A stretch of 64,000 bases of DNA from Streptomyces sp. V4I2 (GCF_030817655.1 NZ_JAUSZM010000003.1:6820001-6884000); one strand, 5' to 3'. Counted from the first letter of the stretch, positions 48,429 through 58,102 are shown. The notes: a model not told the origin generated them from the letters alone. Numbers and translations are program-made.

Positions 48429-49136
48429 ATGAACTCCCGTCAGCGCCGCGGCGTGATACTCCTGCTTCTGTCGGTCCTGTGCGCCCTCGGCGCCTTCGCC
48501 GGCGTGCTGTCCGTCATCAACGACGTGAAGTCCAAGGTCGGCCCCGAGGTCACGGCGTACCGGCTGAAGTCCGACGTGCAGCCCTACACCAGCCTCAGCG
48601 CGGGCCAGTTCGAGAAGACCGAGATGCCCGAGCGCTGGCTCTCCGAGACCGCCGTCACCGATCTCTCCCAGATCCGCGGCAAGATCGCCGTCACCACGCT
48701 GAAGGCGGGCTCCCTGCTGCAGAGCGACATGATCGTCGACCAGCCCGCCCTGCAGCCCGGGCAGCAGGAGGTCGCCATCATGATCGACGCGGCGACCGGG
48801 GTGGCGGGAAAGATCACGCCGGGTTCGTCGGTCAACGTCTACGCCACCTTCGAGGGGCAGCGGGAGGGTGACCCGGCCCAGTCGAAGATCATCGTGACGA
48901 ACGCCAAGGTCCTCGACGTCGGCAAGCTGACCGCCCTCAAGCCCGACGAGAGCGACAACACCCGGCAGGAGACCGACGCCGTCCCGATCACCTTCGCGCT
49001 CACCACCGTCGACGCCCAGCGCATCACGTACGCCGAGTCGTTCGCCGAGGAGGTCCGGCTCGCGCTCGTCGCGCCCGGCACCGACACCACCGTCCCGGAG
49101 CAGGACCGCACCTACGAACTCGCCAAGGACAAGTGA
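48429..49136 (+). CDS. cpaB: Flp pilus assembly protein CpaB/RcpC (SAF domain)
   Basis: 235 residues: one N-terminal transmembrane helix (about 8-32, GVILLLLSVLCALGAFAGVLS), an SAF domain (about 42-105, LKSDVQPYTSLSAGQFEK), then an RcpC-like beta domain (VAIMIDAATGVAGKITPGSSVNVYATF). In Tad systems CpaB/RcpC sits at the membrane and is needed for pilus assembly. Ten bp separate it from the TadZ gene. Length is typical for actinobacterial members. Confidence 0.85.
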   Translation: MNSRQRRGVILLLLSVLCALGAFAGVLSVINDVKSKVGPEVTAYRLKSDVQPYTSLSAGQFEKTEMPERWLSETAVTDLSQIRGKIAVTTLKAGSLLQSDMIVDQPALQPGQQEVAIMIDAATGVAGKITPGSSVNVYATFEGQREGDPAQSKIIVTNAKVLDVGKLTALKPDESDNTRQETDAVPITFALTTVDAQRITYAESFAEEVRLALVAPGTDTTVPEQDRTYELAKDK

Positions 49137-49145
49137 GAGGCCGCC

Positions 49146-50405
49146 ATGCCCACGAGGATCCTCCCGGCTGTCGGCGACGCGGACGCGGTCCGGTCCATCA
49201 CCACACTCCTCAGCCAGCTCCCGGACGCCGAGCCGGTGGCCCCGGTGACCGACTCCACGCAGCTCATCGACACCCTCGCCCGCCTCGCCGCCGAGTCGAT
49301 CGACGAACTGCCCGAGGTCGTCGTCGTCCACGAGCGCATCGGGCCGGTGCCCGCCCTGGAGCTCATCCGCGAGGTCGCCCTCCGCTTCCCGGCCGTCGGC
49401 GTCATCCTCGTCACCTCCGACGCCAGCCCCGGCCTCTTCCAGGCCGCCATGGACTACGGCGCCCGCGGCCTGATCGCCCTGCCGCTCGGGTACGAGGAGC
49501 TGGCCATCCGCGTCCAGGCGGTCGCCCAGTGGTCGGTGGGCGTACGGCGTCACCTCGGCGCCGGCGGCGACGTGTTCACCGGCGTCGGCGGCACCGTCGT
49601 CACGGTCAGCGGGGCCAAGGGAGGCGTGGGTGCGACCCTCACCTCCATCCAACTCGCCCTCGCCGCCCAGGCGTCCGGCCGCAGCACCGCCCTGGTCGAC
49701 ATGGACCTCCAGACCGGGGACGTCGCCTCGTTCCTGGACGTCCAGTTCCGCCGCTCGGTCGTCGACCTGGCCACCATCACCGACATCTCGCCCCGCGTCC
49801 TCGCCGACGCCGTCTTCCCCCACGACACCGGCCTCGCCCTGCTGCTCGCCCCCGGCGAGGGCGAACGCGGCGAGGAGGTCACCGACCGCGCCGCCCGCCA
49901 GATCGTCAGCGCCCTGCGCTCCCGCTACGAGATCGTCGTCGTCGACTGCGGCTCCCAGCTCAGCGGCGCGGGCGCGGCCGCCGTGGAGATGGCCGACACC
50001 GCGCTGCTGGTCACCACGCCGGACGTGGTGGCGGTCCGGGGTGCCAAGCGCACGGTACGGATGTGGGACCGGCTGCAGATCCGCAAGGCCGAGGAGACGA
50101 CGGTCGTCGTCAACCGCCACAGCCGCGGTACGGAGATCCAGCCCCCGCTCATTCAGAAGATCACCGGCACCGCCGTCGCCGGCACCGCGATCCCCGCCAA
50201 CTTCAAGGAACTCCAGAGCGCGGTGGACGCCGGCCGCGTCCACGAACTCGACAACCGCAGCACCGTGAAACAGGCCCTGTGGGGTCTCGCGGGGGAGCTG
50301 GGCCTGGTCAAGGGGTCCGAGTCGCCCGGCCACCGCGCCGGCCGGCTGCGGAACGGCGACCGGTCGGCGATCGGCTTCCGGCGGCGCAGAGAGCTGGGGA
50401 GGTAG
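49146..50405 (+). CDS. cpaE: TadZ/CpaE-type ATPase (pilus localisation)
   Basis: 419 residues. An N-terminal receiver-like domain (about 5-125, without a clear phosphorylation site) is followed by a MinD/ParA-type ATPase. The deviant Walker A SGAKGGVGATLTS has Lys158 but Ala163 replacing the usual Lys, as is common in TadZ. STALVDMDLQTGD and VVDCGSQLS are the A' and B regions. TadZ proteins mark the site of pilus assembly. Basic C-terminus (RLRNGDRSAIGFRRRRELG). Two bp before the next gene. Confidence 0.85.
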   Translation: MPTRILPAVGDADAVRSITTLLSQLPDAEPVAPVTDSTQLIDTLARLAAESIDELPEVVVVHERIGPVPALELIREVALRFPAVGVILVTSDASPGLFQAAMDYGARGLIALPLGYEELAIRVQAVAQWSVGVRRHLGAGGDVFTGVGGTVVTVSGAKGGVGATLTSIQLALAAQASGRSTALVDMDLQTGDVASFLDVQFRRSVVDLATITDISPRVLADAVFPHDTGLALLLAPGEGERGEEVTDRAARQIVSALRSRYEIVVVDCGSQLSGAGAAAVEMADTALLVTTPDVVAVRGAKRTVRMWDRLQIRKAEETTVVVNRHSRGTEIQPPLIQKITGTAVAGTAIPANFKELQSAVDAGRVHELDNRSTVKQALWGLAGELGLVKGSESPGHRAGRLRNGDRSAIGFRRRRELGR

Positions 50406-50407
50406 GG

Positions 50408-50827
50408 ATGCGGGCCACGCGGACCATCCGGACCATCCGGGCCATCCGGGCGCCTTCCTCGGGCCGACGTGACGACGGCCAGGTCACCATCGAGTTCCTC
50501 GGCATGACCCCGCTGATCATCCTCACGCTGGTGCTGATGTGGCAGTTCGTGCTGCTGGGATACACGTACACGCTCGCGGGGAATGCTGCGGACGAGGCGG
50601 TACGGGCGGCGACGGCGGCGGACCCGGGTGCGCGGCAGGGCGCGTGTCAGCAGGCGGGCCTGGACAAACTGCCGGACGCGTGGAGCGGCACGGTGGAGTG
50701 CGACACGGCCGGCGGCTATGTCACGGCCGACGTCCATCTCGAAGTCCCCGTCCTTTTCCCCGGCTCGATCGGCTTCCCGTTCACGGTCGACGGCCACGCG
50801 GGCGCCGTAGAGGAGGCGAAGGACTGA
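50408..50827 (+). CDS. TadE-like pseudopilin 1
   Basis: 139 residues. After a basic repetitive N-terminus (TIRTIRAIRAP) comes a class III-type prepilin motif, DDGQVTIEFLGMTPLIILTLVLM: Gly, then Gln at +1, Glu at +5 and a hydrophobic helix. A short soluble domain with a Cys pair follows. TadE/F proteins are minor pseudopilins processed like Flp. One bp from the next TadE-like gene. Confidence 0.8.
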   Translation: MRATRTIRTIRAIRAPSSGRRDDGQVTIEFLGMTPLIILTLVLMWQFVLLGYTYTLAGNAADEAVRAATAADPGARQGACQQAGLDKLPDAWSGTVECDTAGGYVTADVHLEVPVLFPGSIGFPFTVDGHAGAVEEAKD

Positions 50828-50828
50828 G

Positions 50829-51203
50829 ATGTCGTACGACGGGAAGGGGACGGCCCGCCGCACAGGCCGCGACCGCGGCCAGGTCGCCCTGGAATACCTC
50901 GGGTTCATCCCGATCCTGGTCCTCGTCGCACTGGCGGGCGTACAGATCGGGCTGATCGCCTACACCGCCCAGCAGGCCGGGACCGCGGCCCGGGCCGGAG
51001 CGCGCGCCGCCTCGCTGGACCTGGGCGCCCAGGACGGCTGCCAGAACGCGGTCAGCGACTGGCTGGCGGACGGAACCACGTGCACGGAGGCGCGCGGCGC
51101 CGACGAGGTCACCGTCACGGCCACCGTCGACATCCCGTCCGTCGTCCCCGGCTGGGACTTCGACCCCGCCCGGAAGACCGCCACCATGCCGCTCGACCAC
51201 TGA
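50829..51203 (+). CDS. TadE-like pseudopilin 2
   Basis: 124 residues with DRGQVALEYLGFIPILVLVAL at about 16-36, the same G/Q-xxx-E processing motif and hydrophobic helix as its neighbour, then a short extracellular part with two Cys. It is a paralogue of pseudopilin 1 and probably works with it as the TadE/TadF pair. Starts 1 bp after the preceding stop. Confidence 0.8.
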   Translation: MSYDGKGTARRTGRDRGQVALEYLGFIPILVLVALAGVQIGLIAYTAQQAGTAARAGARAASLDLGAQDGCQNAVSDWLADGTTCTEARGADEVTVTATVDIPSVVPGWDFDPARKTATMPLDH

Positions 51204-51213
51204 GGACGCACCC

Positions 51214-52551
51214 ATGAGCCTGCGGTCACGCATCAACACCCCGGAAGAGAACGGCAGCCGGGGCGAGGACGGCCACCTGGTCGCCTCCTACCGGGCCAAA
51301 CTCCTGGAGGAGATCGACCTCGCGGAGATGAGTTCGCTCGCGGCGGCCGAGCGCCGGGCGCGGCTGGAGCGGGTGCTCGGGCACATCATCAGCCGTGAGG
51401 GTCCGGTCCTGTCGACGGTGGAGCGCTCCCAGCTGATCCGCAGGGTGGTCGACGAGGCGCTCGGACTCGGCATCCTGGAGCCGCTGCTCGAAGACGCGTC
51501 GATCACGGAGATCATGGTGAACGGCCCGGACGCGATCTTCGTCGAACGCGGCGGCCGGGTCGAACAGTTGCCGCTGCGCTTCCCCTCCCACGACCAGCTG
51601 ATGCAGACGATCGAGCGGATCGTCTCGACGGTCAACCGGCGGGTGGACGAGTCGAACCCGATGGTCGACGCCCGCCTCCCCTCCGGCGAGCGCGTGAACG
51701 TGATCATCCCGCCGCTGTCCCTGACCGGCGCCATCCTCACCATCCGCCGCTTCCCCCGCTCCTTTACGCTCCAGGAGCTGGCGGGCTTCGGTTCCCTCGA
51801 CGACCACATGCTGTATCTGCTGGCGGGCCTGGTGCAGGCGAGGTTCAACATCATCGTCTCGGGCGCCACGGGCACCGGGAAGACCACGCTCCTGAACGCC
51901 CTGTCCGGACTCATCCCCGACACCGACCGCATCATCACCATCGAGGACTCGGCCGAACTCCAGCTCCAGCAGCGGCACGTGGTCCGCCTGGAGTCGCGCC
52001 CGCCGAACGTGGAGGGCCAGGGCCGGGTCACCATCCGCGACCTGGTCCGCAACTCCCTGCGGATGCGCCCCGACCGGATAGTCGTCGGTGAGGTCCGCGG
52101 CGGCGAGTCCCTCGACATGCTCCAGGCGATGTCGACCGGCCACGACGGCTCGCTGGCCACCGTGCACGCCAACAGTGCGGAGGACGCGCTGATGCGGCTG
52201 AAGACCCTGGCGGCGATGTCCGAGGTCGAGATTCCCTTCGAGGCGCTGCACGATCAGATCAACAGCGCGATCGACGTGATCATCCAGCTGACCCGGTTCG
52301 CCGACGGCGTCCGCCGCATCACCGAGATCGCCCTGCTCGACAGCCACGGCAGCGAGCCGTACCGCATCGCCACGGTCGCCCGCTTCAACGCCCAGCCGAT
52401 GGCGGCCGACGGCCGGGTCCACGGCCGCTTCGAGTACTTCCCGATCCCGCGCCGCACCGCCGACCGCCTCTACATGGCGAGCCAGCCCACGCCCCAGGCC
52501 TTCGGCGTGGCCCAGTCCGCAGATCAGCTAGCCACCCGAGTAGCCAGGTAG
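51214..52551 (+). CDS. tadA: TadA/CpaF secretion ATPase
   Basis: 445 residues. The N-terminal domain (about 25-150) includes ILEPLLEDASITEIMVNGPDAI. The ATPase has Walker A SGATGTGKTTLLN (Lys223), an Asp box (TIEDSAELQL), Walker B RIVVGEVRGGESLDML and a His box (GHDGSLATVHANSA). It is the cytoplasmic hexameric motor that drives Tad pilus extension. Twelve bp before tadB. Confidence 0.93.
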   Translation: MSLRSRINTPEENGSRGEDGHLVASYRAKLLEEIDLAEMSSLAAAERRARLERVLGHIISREGPVLSTVERSQLIRRVVDEALGLGILEPLLEDASITEIMVNGPDAIFVERGGRVEQLPLRFPSHDQLMQTIERIVSTVNRRVDESNPMVDARLPSGERVNVIIPPLSLTGAILTIRRFPRSFTLQELAGFGSLDDHMLYLLAGLVQARFNIIVSGATGTGKTTLLNALSGLIPDTDRIITIEDSAELQLQQRHVVRLESRPPNVEGQGRVTIRDLVRNSLRMRPDRIVVGEVRGGESLDMLQAMSTGHDGSLATVHANSAEDALMRLKTLAAMSEVEIPFEALHDQINSAIDVIIQLTRFADGVRRITEIALLDSHGSEPYRIATVARFNAQPMAADGRVHGRFEYFPIPRRTADRLYMASQPTPQAFGVAQSADQLATRVAR

Positions 52552-52562
52552 GAACGACCCCC

Positions 52563-53507
52563 ATGGATCTCGAGACCCTCGTCACCCTCACCACCGGCAT
52601 CGCGCTGCTGACCTGCGTACTCGCCGTCATCGGCGTCCACACCTACGCCAAGGGCAAGGCGCAGCGGGCCGCACTCGTCGAACGCCTCTCGGCCGCCGGC
52701 CAGATACCGCTCACCGGCCGCCGGCGCCGCTTCCGCAACCTCGACCGCAGAGTGCGCGGTACGAATCTCGGCCGGAAGCTGGAACTCCGCCTGGCGGCGA
52801 CCGGCCTGGACATCACCCCCGGCGAGTTCTTCGCCGCGATGCTCGCCGCCGTTGCCGGCCTCTGGCTGGTCGGCCAGGCCGCCCTGGCCCCCTTCTTCGG
52901 CCCGATCGCCGGGCTGCTCGGGATCTGGGCGGCGGTCCAGTTCCTCAACTGGCAACGCCAGAAACGCATCGAGAAGTTCATCAACCAACTCCCCGAAATG
53001 TCCCGCATCCTGGCCAACGCGACCCACGCGGGACTGGCCCTGCGGACGGCCATCGGCATGGCGGCGGAGGAACTGGAGGCCCCGGCGGGCGAGGAACTCG
53101 CCAAGGTCGCCAACCAGTTGGCGATGGGCGCGACGATGGACGACGCGCTGGGCGAGATGGCCGAACGCCTGCCCTCCCGCGAACTGGTCGTCCTCGTCAC
53201 GACCCTGGTCCTGTCCAACCGGGCGGGCGGCCAGGTCGTCAGCGCCCTGCGGAACCTGACCGAGACGCTGGAGGAGAGGAAGGAGACCAGGCGCGAGGTC
53301 CGTACGCAGCTGTCCCAGGTGAGCATGACGTCGTACGCCGTCCCGGTCCTCGGCGTCGGCTCGCTCTTCCTCATGAACGGCGTGAAGGACGGCGCCCTGG
53401 ACCGCATGACGGGCTCACCGGTCGGCCAAGGGGCGGTGATCATCGCGTTCGCGCTCTACGCGGTGGGCTTCATCCTCATCCGCCGCCTGTCCCGCATCGA
53501 CGTCTGA
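52563..53507 (+). CDS. tadB: TadB, inner-membrane platform protein of the Tad pilus
   Basis: 314 residues with hydrophobic helices at about 5-25, 90-125 and 270-310. The T2SSF domain is between them (about 140-260), with INQLPEMSRILANATHAGLALRTAI and LVVLVTTLVLSNRAGGQV. TadB and TadC form the platform on which TadA acts. Sixteen bp before tadC. Confidence 0.88.
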   Translation: MDLETLVTLTTGIALLTCVLAVIGVHTYAKGKAQRAALVERLSAAGQIPLTGRRRRFRNLDRRVRGTNLGRKLELRLAATGLDITPGEFFAAMLAAVAGLWLVGQAALAPFFGPIAGLLGIWAAVQFLNWQRQKRIEKFINQLPEMSRILANATHAGLALRTAIGMAAEELEAPAGEELAKVANQLAMGATMDDALGEMAERLPSRELVVLVTTLVLSNRAGGQVVSALRNLTETLEERKETRREVRTQLSQVSMTSYAVPVLGVGSLFLMNGVKDGALDRMTGSPVGQGAVIIAFALYAVGFILIRRLSRIDV

Positions 53508-53522
53508 GCAGCGGGGGATCAC

Positions 53523-54413
53523 ATGATGGCACTCCTGCTCGCCCTGCTGATGGGCCTCAGCGTCTGGGGCATCTTCGCCGGCATCCGCATGTACCGGGCC
53601 GACGCGAAGCTCCCCAGCGACCTGGCACTGGCCCTGGAGGTCGGCGCCACCCGCACCGGCGCGGTCGACTCCCTCATCGACCGCATGGGCATGCGCTACG
53701 CCCCCGCGGTCCTACGGCTGATGGGCCCCAAGCAGGTCGCGAAGTACCGCCGCAAGATCGACCTCGCGGGCAACCCCGGCGGCCTGACCATCGACCGGTA
53801 CGCGGCCCGCCGGGCGGTCTACGGCTTCCTGGGCGGCGTCGGCTTCCTGGTGTTCCTGCTCCGGGGTGACCTCCTGGTGGCCCTCCTGCTGCTGGCCTTC
53901 GGCGCGTTCTGGACGGAGGTCGGCATCTGGTCGGCGATCCGGATCCGCAAGGACGTCATCGAGCGGACCCTGCCGGACTTCCTGGACGTACTGGCGGTGG
54001 TCGTGAGCGCGGGCCTCGGCTTCCGGCAGGCACTCGATCGGGTGGCGTCGAAGTACGAGGGCCCCTGGGCGGACGAACTCCGCATCACCCTGCGCCAGAT
54101 GGACCTCGGCATGAGCCGCCGCCAGGCCTTCGCGGAACTGCGCCGACGCAACGACTCCGAGCAGGTGGCGATGTTCGTGACGGCGCTGCAGCAGGGGGAG
54201 GAACTGGGCGCCCCGATCGTCGACACCCTGGTGTCCCTGGCGAAGGACATGCGCCGGACCGACGCCCAGAACGCCCGCCGCAAGGCCGCGAGGGCGGTCC
54301 CCAAGGCCACGATGATGATCACGACGTTCATGGTCCCGGCCACGATGATCCTGCTGGGGGCGGGGTTGCTGCTGGGCTCGGGGACGGACTTCGGGTCCAT
54401 CACAGGGGAGTAG
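53523..54413 (+). CDS. tadC: TadC, inner-membrane platform protein of the Tad pilus
   Basis: 296 residues. Helices lie near the start, at about 95-135 and at 265-290; the T2SSF domain contains LPDFLDVLAVVVSAGLGFRQALDRV and FVTALQQGEELGAPIVDTL. It pairs with TadB. Two ATGs in a row make the start ambiguous by one codon. Confidence 0.88.
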   Translation: MMALLLALLMGLSVWGIFAGIRMYRADAKLPSDLALALEVGATRTGAVDSLIDRMGMRYAPAVLRLMGPKQVAKYRRKIDLAGNPGGLTIDRYAARRAVYGFLGGVGFLVFLLRGDLLVALLLLAFGAFWTEVGIWSAIRIRKDVIERTLPDFLDVLAVVVSAGLGFRQALDRVASKYEGPWADELRITLRQMDLGMSRRQAFAELRRRNDSEQVAMFVTALQQGEELGAPIVDTLVSLAKDMRRTDAQNARRKAARAVPKATMMITTFMVPATMILLGAGLLLGSGTDFGSITGE

Positions 54414-54426
54414 GGAGGGGGACGGC

Positions 54427-55794
54427 ATGGAGACGGTGACCGGACACACGACCGCCGACGGCGATCAGGCCTCGCAGGCGGCGATGGGGGCGCAGGGGAG
54501 TCAGAGGGTTCACCTCGGCGCACGCGCACTCTCCGTCCAGGTCAACGCCCTCCAGGCCATGTGCCGCCAGGTCTTCGGCTTCCGCCTCGCGATGATCGCC
54601 GTAGCCGCCCCCGCCGCCCTCCTCAACGCCAACCCCGGCCTGGGCGTCCGCCTGGTCGGCGCGGCCGTAGTGGTCACCTTCATGACGTCCTACGTCCTCT
54701 TCAGGGACTGGGAACGCTTCGGTCCCCTACTCCTCCGCCACCCCACCCTCCTGGCCGCGGACACCCTCCTGGGCTCCCTGCTCCTGATCTCCGCGGGCCC
54801 GGACACCACCCTCGCCTACGTCAGCGTCTGCACCCCGCTCCTTGCCGGCATCGTCTACGGGTGGCGCGGCGCCGCCGTCTTCGCCTCGCTCCAGTCCCTG
54901 ATCCTCCTGCTGGTCCACGCGACCCTGAAGGACGGACCCGAGGTCGGCCTGGCGGAGCGACTCCTCCTCCCCGGTCTGTGCGTCATCACCGGCGCCGTGG
55001 GCTCCACCCTGCGCAACCTGATGCTCCGCTTCGGTACGGCGACGCAGGCGCTGGCCACCGTCAGGGCCCGCCTCGCCGTCACGGAGGCGGTCGGCGCCGA
55101 ACGGGCCCGCCTGGCCCGCGAGATGCACGACTCCGTGGCCAAGACCCTGCACGGCGTGGCCCTCGCGGCGGACGGCCTGGCCCACACGGCGGGCTCGCCG
55201 GACCTGGACCCGGCCCGCGTGAAGCAGCAGGCCGAACTCGTCGCCCGCGCCGCCCGCCGCGCCGCCGCCGAGTCCCGCGAACTCCTCACCGACCTGCGCC
55301 GCGAGTCGGACCCGGCGCACGCCACGGACGTACTGTCCGAACTGGCCGCCCGCACGAAGGACTTCACCGCCCGTACGTCTCTCCCGGCGACGTACCACCC
55401 CACCGGCGAGAACACCGAGCCACCACCCCTCGTCCCGCCCGCCGTGACCCGCCAACTCCTCACCATCGCCACGGAGGCCATGGAGAACGCCCACCGCCAC
55501 GCGTCCGCGACACGCGTGGACGTCCACGCGGGCGTCGTCCACGGCGACCTGCTCCGCATCAGCGTGTACGACGACGGCCGCGGCCTCCCGCCCGACATCA
55601 CACTCGAAGACCTCCGCAGGTCGGGCCACTTCGGTCTGGTCGGCATGGTCGAGCGCGCGAAGGCAGTCGGTGCCCGGATCGAGATAGGCCGGGGTGCCCA
55701 TGCGAAAGGCACGGAGGTCCTACTGGAACTCCCCTTGGCAGCAGTAACCCCGCTGCCCCCGTTATCCGCCACTCAACCCCCCACCACTCCCTGA
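54427..55794 (+). CDS. Sensor histidine kinase inside the Tad operon
   Basis: 455 residues. About five N-terminal transmembrane helices (45-200) precede a HisKA_3 dimerisation domain with the phospho-accepting His234 (LAREMHDSVAKTLHGV). The ATPase domain shows an N-box (IATEAMENAHRHA), G1 (VYDDGRGLP) and G2 (GHFGLVGMVERAKAVG). It belongs to the NarL/LiaS-type kinases. It should phosphorylate the response regulator encoded 14 bp downstream, so pilus synthesis or function may respond to a membrane signal. Confidence 0.88.
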   Translation: METVTGHTTADGDQASQAAMGAQGSQRVHLGARALSVQVNALQAMCRQVFGFRLAMIAVAAPAALLNANPGLGVRLVGAAVVVTFMTSYVLFRDWERFGPLLLRHPTLLAADTLLGSLLLISAGPDTTLAYVSVCTPLLAGIVYGWRGAAVFASLQSLILLLVHATLKDGPEVGLAERLLLPGLCVITGAVGSTLRNLMLRFGTATQALATVRARLAVTEAVGAERARLAREMHDSVAKTLHGVALAADGLAHTAGSPDLDPARVKQQAELVARAARRAAAESRELLTDLRRESDPAHATDVLSELAARTKDFTARTSLPATYHPTGENTEPPPLVPPAVTRQLLTIATEAMENAHRHASATRVDVHAGVVHGDLLRISVYDDGRGLPPDITLEDLRRSGHFGLVGMVERAKAVGARIEIGRGAHAKGTEVLLELPLAAVTPLPPLSATQPPTTP

Positions 55795-55808
55795 GAGGAG
55801 GCCGAAAG

Positions 55809-56579
55809 ATGCCGGACCAGCAAACACCGCCCCGCACCCACCTACGGGTCGTAGTGGCGGACGACAACCCGGTCGTACGCGCAGGCCTCACCGCCCTGCT
55901 CTCCGGCCGCCCGGACATCACCGTCGTCGCAGAGGCCACCAACGGCCAGGAGGCCTGCGAGGCGGCCCGCGACCACCGCCCTGACGTGGTCCTCCTGGAC
56001 GTCCGCATGCCCGGCACGGACGGCATCTCGGCACTCCCGTACCTGGTGAAGATCGCCCCGGTCCTGATGCTGACGTACAGCGCGGAGCCGGAGACCGTCC
56101 GCGAGGCGATGCGCCGAGGTGCCGGGGGCTACCTGGTCCACGGTGAGTTCACCGTGACGGAACTTGTCAGCGCCGTACGGGCGGCGGCTGCGGCGACCCA
56201 TGAGAGTGCTACTGCATACGAAAATGTGGACGCACTCATTCCACAAGTGAATGATGAACTACCAGCTCCACCAGGCTATTTCGCCCTGCGAGCCATCCCG
56301 GCCCCCCGCAATTTCCCCAAAGGGCTTTCGCAACTGCAACCAATTGTGGGACAGTCGTCGAGGTCGCGGTTCCAGCTGAGTACGAGGGAGGCGGAGATCA
56401 TGGACCTCATCGCGTCGGGGATGAACAACCAGCAGATCGCCGCCGCCTGCTTCATCAGCGAGAAGACGGTCAAGAACCACATCAACCGCATCTTCGCCAA
56501 GCTCCACAGCACGAGCCGCTCCCAGGCCGCCGCGAAGTGGCTCGGCACGGCACCGAGTTCCTACCGGGAACTGGGGTGA
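55809..56579 (+). CDS. NarL/FixJ-family response regulator inside the Tad operon
   Basis: 256 residues. Receiver domain about 12-125 with the phospho-acceptor Asp64 (VVLLDVRMPG) and acidic DD near the start (VVADDNP). The C-terminal LuxR HTH (about 192-245) reads LSTREAEIMDLIASGMNNQQIAAACF. The linker between (about 135-190) is unusually long and coded by more A/T-rich DNA than the rest. Partner of the upstream kinase; probably regulates the flp promoter region. Confidence 0.88.
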   Translation: MPDQQTPPRTHLRVVVADDNPVVRAGLTALLSGRPDITVVAEATNGQEACEAARDHRPDVVLLDVRMPGTDGISALPYLVKIAPVLMLTYSAEPETVREAMRRGAGGYLVHGEFTVTELVSAVRAAAAATHESATAYENVDALIPQVNDELPAPPGYFALRAIPAPRNFPKGLSQLQPIVGQSSRSRFQLSTREAEIMDLIASGMNNQQIAAACFISEKTVKNHINRIFAKLHSTSRSQAAAKWLGTAPSSYRELG

Positions 56580-56679
56580 GCTGTGATGACGGGGAATTGG
56601 GCCCAGGGGCCCTCGGCAGGGTGGGGTGTTCCGGCTTACGGTTCGCATGTCGATGGCGACGACAGCGGAGGGGAACACC

Positions 56680-56877
56680 ATGAGCAACTGGATCAACACG
56701 ACCATCGCGTACCTTCAGGCCCGCGCCGCCCGCGACGACAGGGGGCAGACCGCGGTGGAGTACCTGGGGATCATCGCGGTGGTGGTGGCCATCGTGCTGG
56801 CGATCACGGGGACGGACATCGGCACCACGATCTACGACGCGATCACGGACAAGATCACAGAAGTCACCGGCGGCTGA
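56680..56877 (+). CDS. flp: Flp major pilin
   Basis: 65 residues from the ATG preceded by GGAGGGG; ATGs at 56626 and 56650 are weaker. The prepilin leader ends DDRG, followed by QTAVEYLGIIAVVVAIVLAI: cleavage between Gly and Gln, with Glu at +5 and Tyr at +6, the Flp signature. The mature pilin is about 40 residues, typical for Flp. It forms the Tad pilus fibre after processing by a prepilin peptidase not encoded here. The stop overlaps the next start (TGATG). Confidence 0.9.
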   Translation: MSNWINTTIAYLQARAARDDRGQTAVEYLGIIAVVVAIVLAITGTDIGTTIYDAITDKITEVTGG

Positions 56878-57482
56878 TGTGGTCATGGCCCCGCAGGTGC
56901 AATGACGCAGGGCAGGCCTTTCCCATCTACATCACGGTGGTGGGGGGTCTGCTCTTTCTCGCGTTCGCGTACCTCGCGGTCGGCCAAGCCGCGGCGAATC
57001 GGAACGGTGCGCAAACGGCCGCCGACGCGGCGGCACTGGCGGCGGCCCTGGACACGCGGGACCAGCTCGCGGGCCAGTGGGTCGAGGACGTACTTGACCC
57101 GACCCAGTGGCAGGGCATTTTCGACGGCAACGTGCCAGGAGTTGTGAACTCCTGCGAGCGGGCGAACCAGCTGGCCGCGCAGAACGACGCCGACGAGGTG
57201 GACTGCGCTCCGGTGGGGCTCCTGGGCTACAGGGTCGAGCTGAAAACCAATAAGCCCGTGGGAGACTCCATCGTTCCCGGTACGGAGAACATTCACTCAA
57301 CGGCGTCCGCCACCGCTGTTATCGAGCCGCTCTGTGAGTTCGAGCTCCCGGGGGAGGACGCGGCGGACGACGTACTGCCGCAACTCACCTGCAAGGACGA
57401 CCGGACCTGGGAACTGGACCCGGACGACCTCACCGTTCTGCCGGAACCCCAGGACCTCTTCGACGTCCATCTGGCCGACTGA
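56877..57482 (+). CDS. TadG/TadE-like pilus-associated membrane protein
   Basis: 201 residues, ATG overlapping the flp stop. NDAGQAFPIYITVVGGLLFLAF near the N-terminus is a pseudopilin-like helix, but the +5 Glu is missing. AAANRNGAQTAADAAALAAAL follows, the usual Tad-secreted TadG/putative Flp-pilus segment. The C-terminal part is an acidic extracellular domain with several Cys. Probably a minor structural or adhesive component. Confidence 0.75.
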   Translation: MWSWPRRCNDAGQAFPIYITVVGGLLFLAFAYLAVGQAAANRNGAQTAADAAALAAALDTRDQLAGQWVEDVLDPTQWQGIFDGNVPGVVNSCERANQLAAQNDADEVDCAPVGLLGYRVELKTNKPVGDSIVPGTENIHSTASATAVIEPLCEFELPGEDAADDVLPQLTCKDDRTWELDPDDLTVLPEPQDLFDVHLAD

Positions 57483-57516
57483 CAAGCGAACGACGAGTGA
57501 TGAAGGAAGCGGAGAG

Positions 57517-58095
57517 ATGAGCAATCGGTTCAATGCGAGGGCCCGCAGGGGGATGGTCGCGTTGACCGTTGCGGCCGGTCTGGCCGTCGGTGTGGCCGGC
57601 TGCGGCGGAGGCGGCGACGACAAGAAGCCGGACACACCGGCGTCGGCATCAAGGGAGGGCGAGTCCAAGCCGAGTGCTCAGGAGGGGCAGGCGGACGAGC
57701 CCTTGGCCGAGTTGAAGGGCCAGGATGGCTTGGTTCTCCAAATCACCTCTGCCGAGCGTGATTCCGGCGGGTTCGTCACGGTGAACGGCAGCATGAAGAA
57801 CGACGGAGACAAGAGCGTGTTGGTTCCCGGAGCGGTGCGGGGTGACGAGACCGAGATCATCAGAAACGGTCGGTCATTCGGCGGCGCCACTCTCGTCGAC
57901 TCAAAGGGCAAGAAGCGGTACTACGTGCTCCGCGACACGGACGGCCGTCCGCTGACAACGACGGGTTTCTCTACCCTCAAGGCGGGCGAAAGCCTGGCCG
58001 TGTTCATGCAGTTCCCGGCACCGCCTACGGATACGACCGAAGTAGCCTTCCAGTTGCCGACGTTCGCCAGCGCAACGATCACGATCTCTGGGTGA
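57517..58095 (+). CDS. Lipoprotein of the Tad operon
   Basis: 192 residues. A signal peptide with lipobox AVGVAGC places Cys29 as the lipidation site, followed by a Gly/Asp/Lys linker. The rest (about 70-190) is an immunoglobulin-like beta domain (VLQITSAERDSGGFVTVNGSM...). It would be anchored outside the membrane. The function in the pilus system is unknown; co-orientation and short spacing suggest it belongs to the operon. Confidence 0.75.
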   Translation: MSNRFNARARRGMVALTVAAGLAVGVAGCGGGGDDKKPDTPASASREGESKPSAQEGQADEPLAELKGQDGLVLQITSAERDSGGFVTVNGSMKNDGDKSVLVPGAVRGDETEIIRNGRSFGGATLVDSKGKKRYYVLRDTDGRPLTTTGFSTLKAGESLAVFMQFPAPPTDTTEVAFQLPTFASATITISG

Positions 58096-58102
58096 GGCCT
58101 AC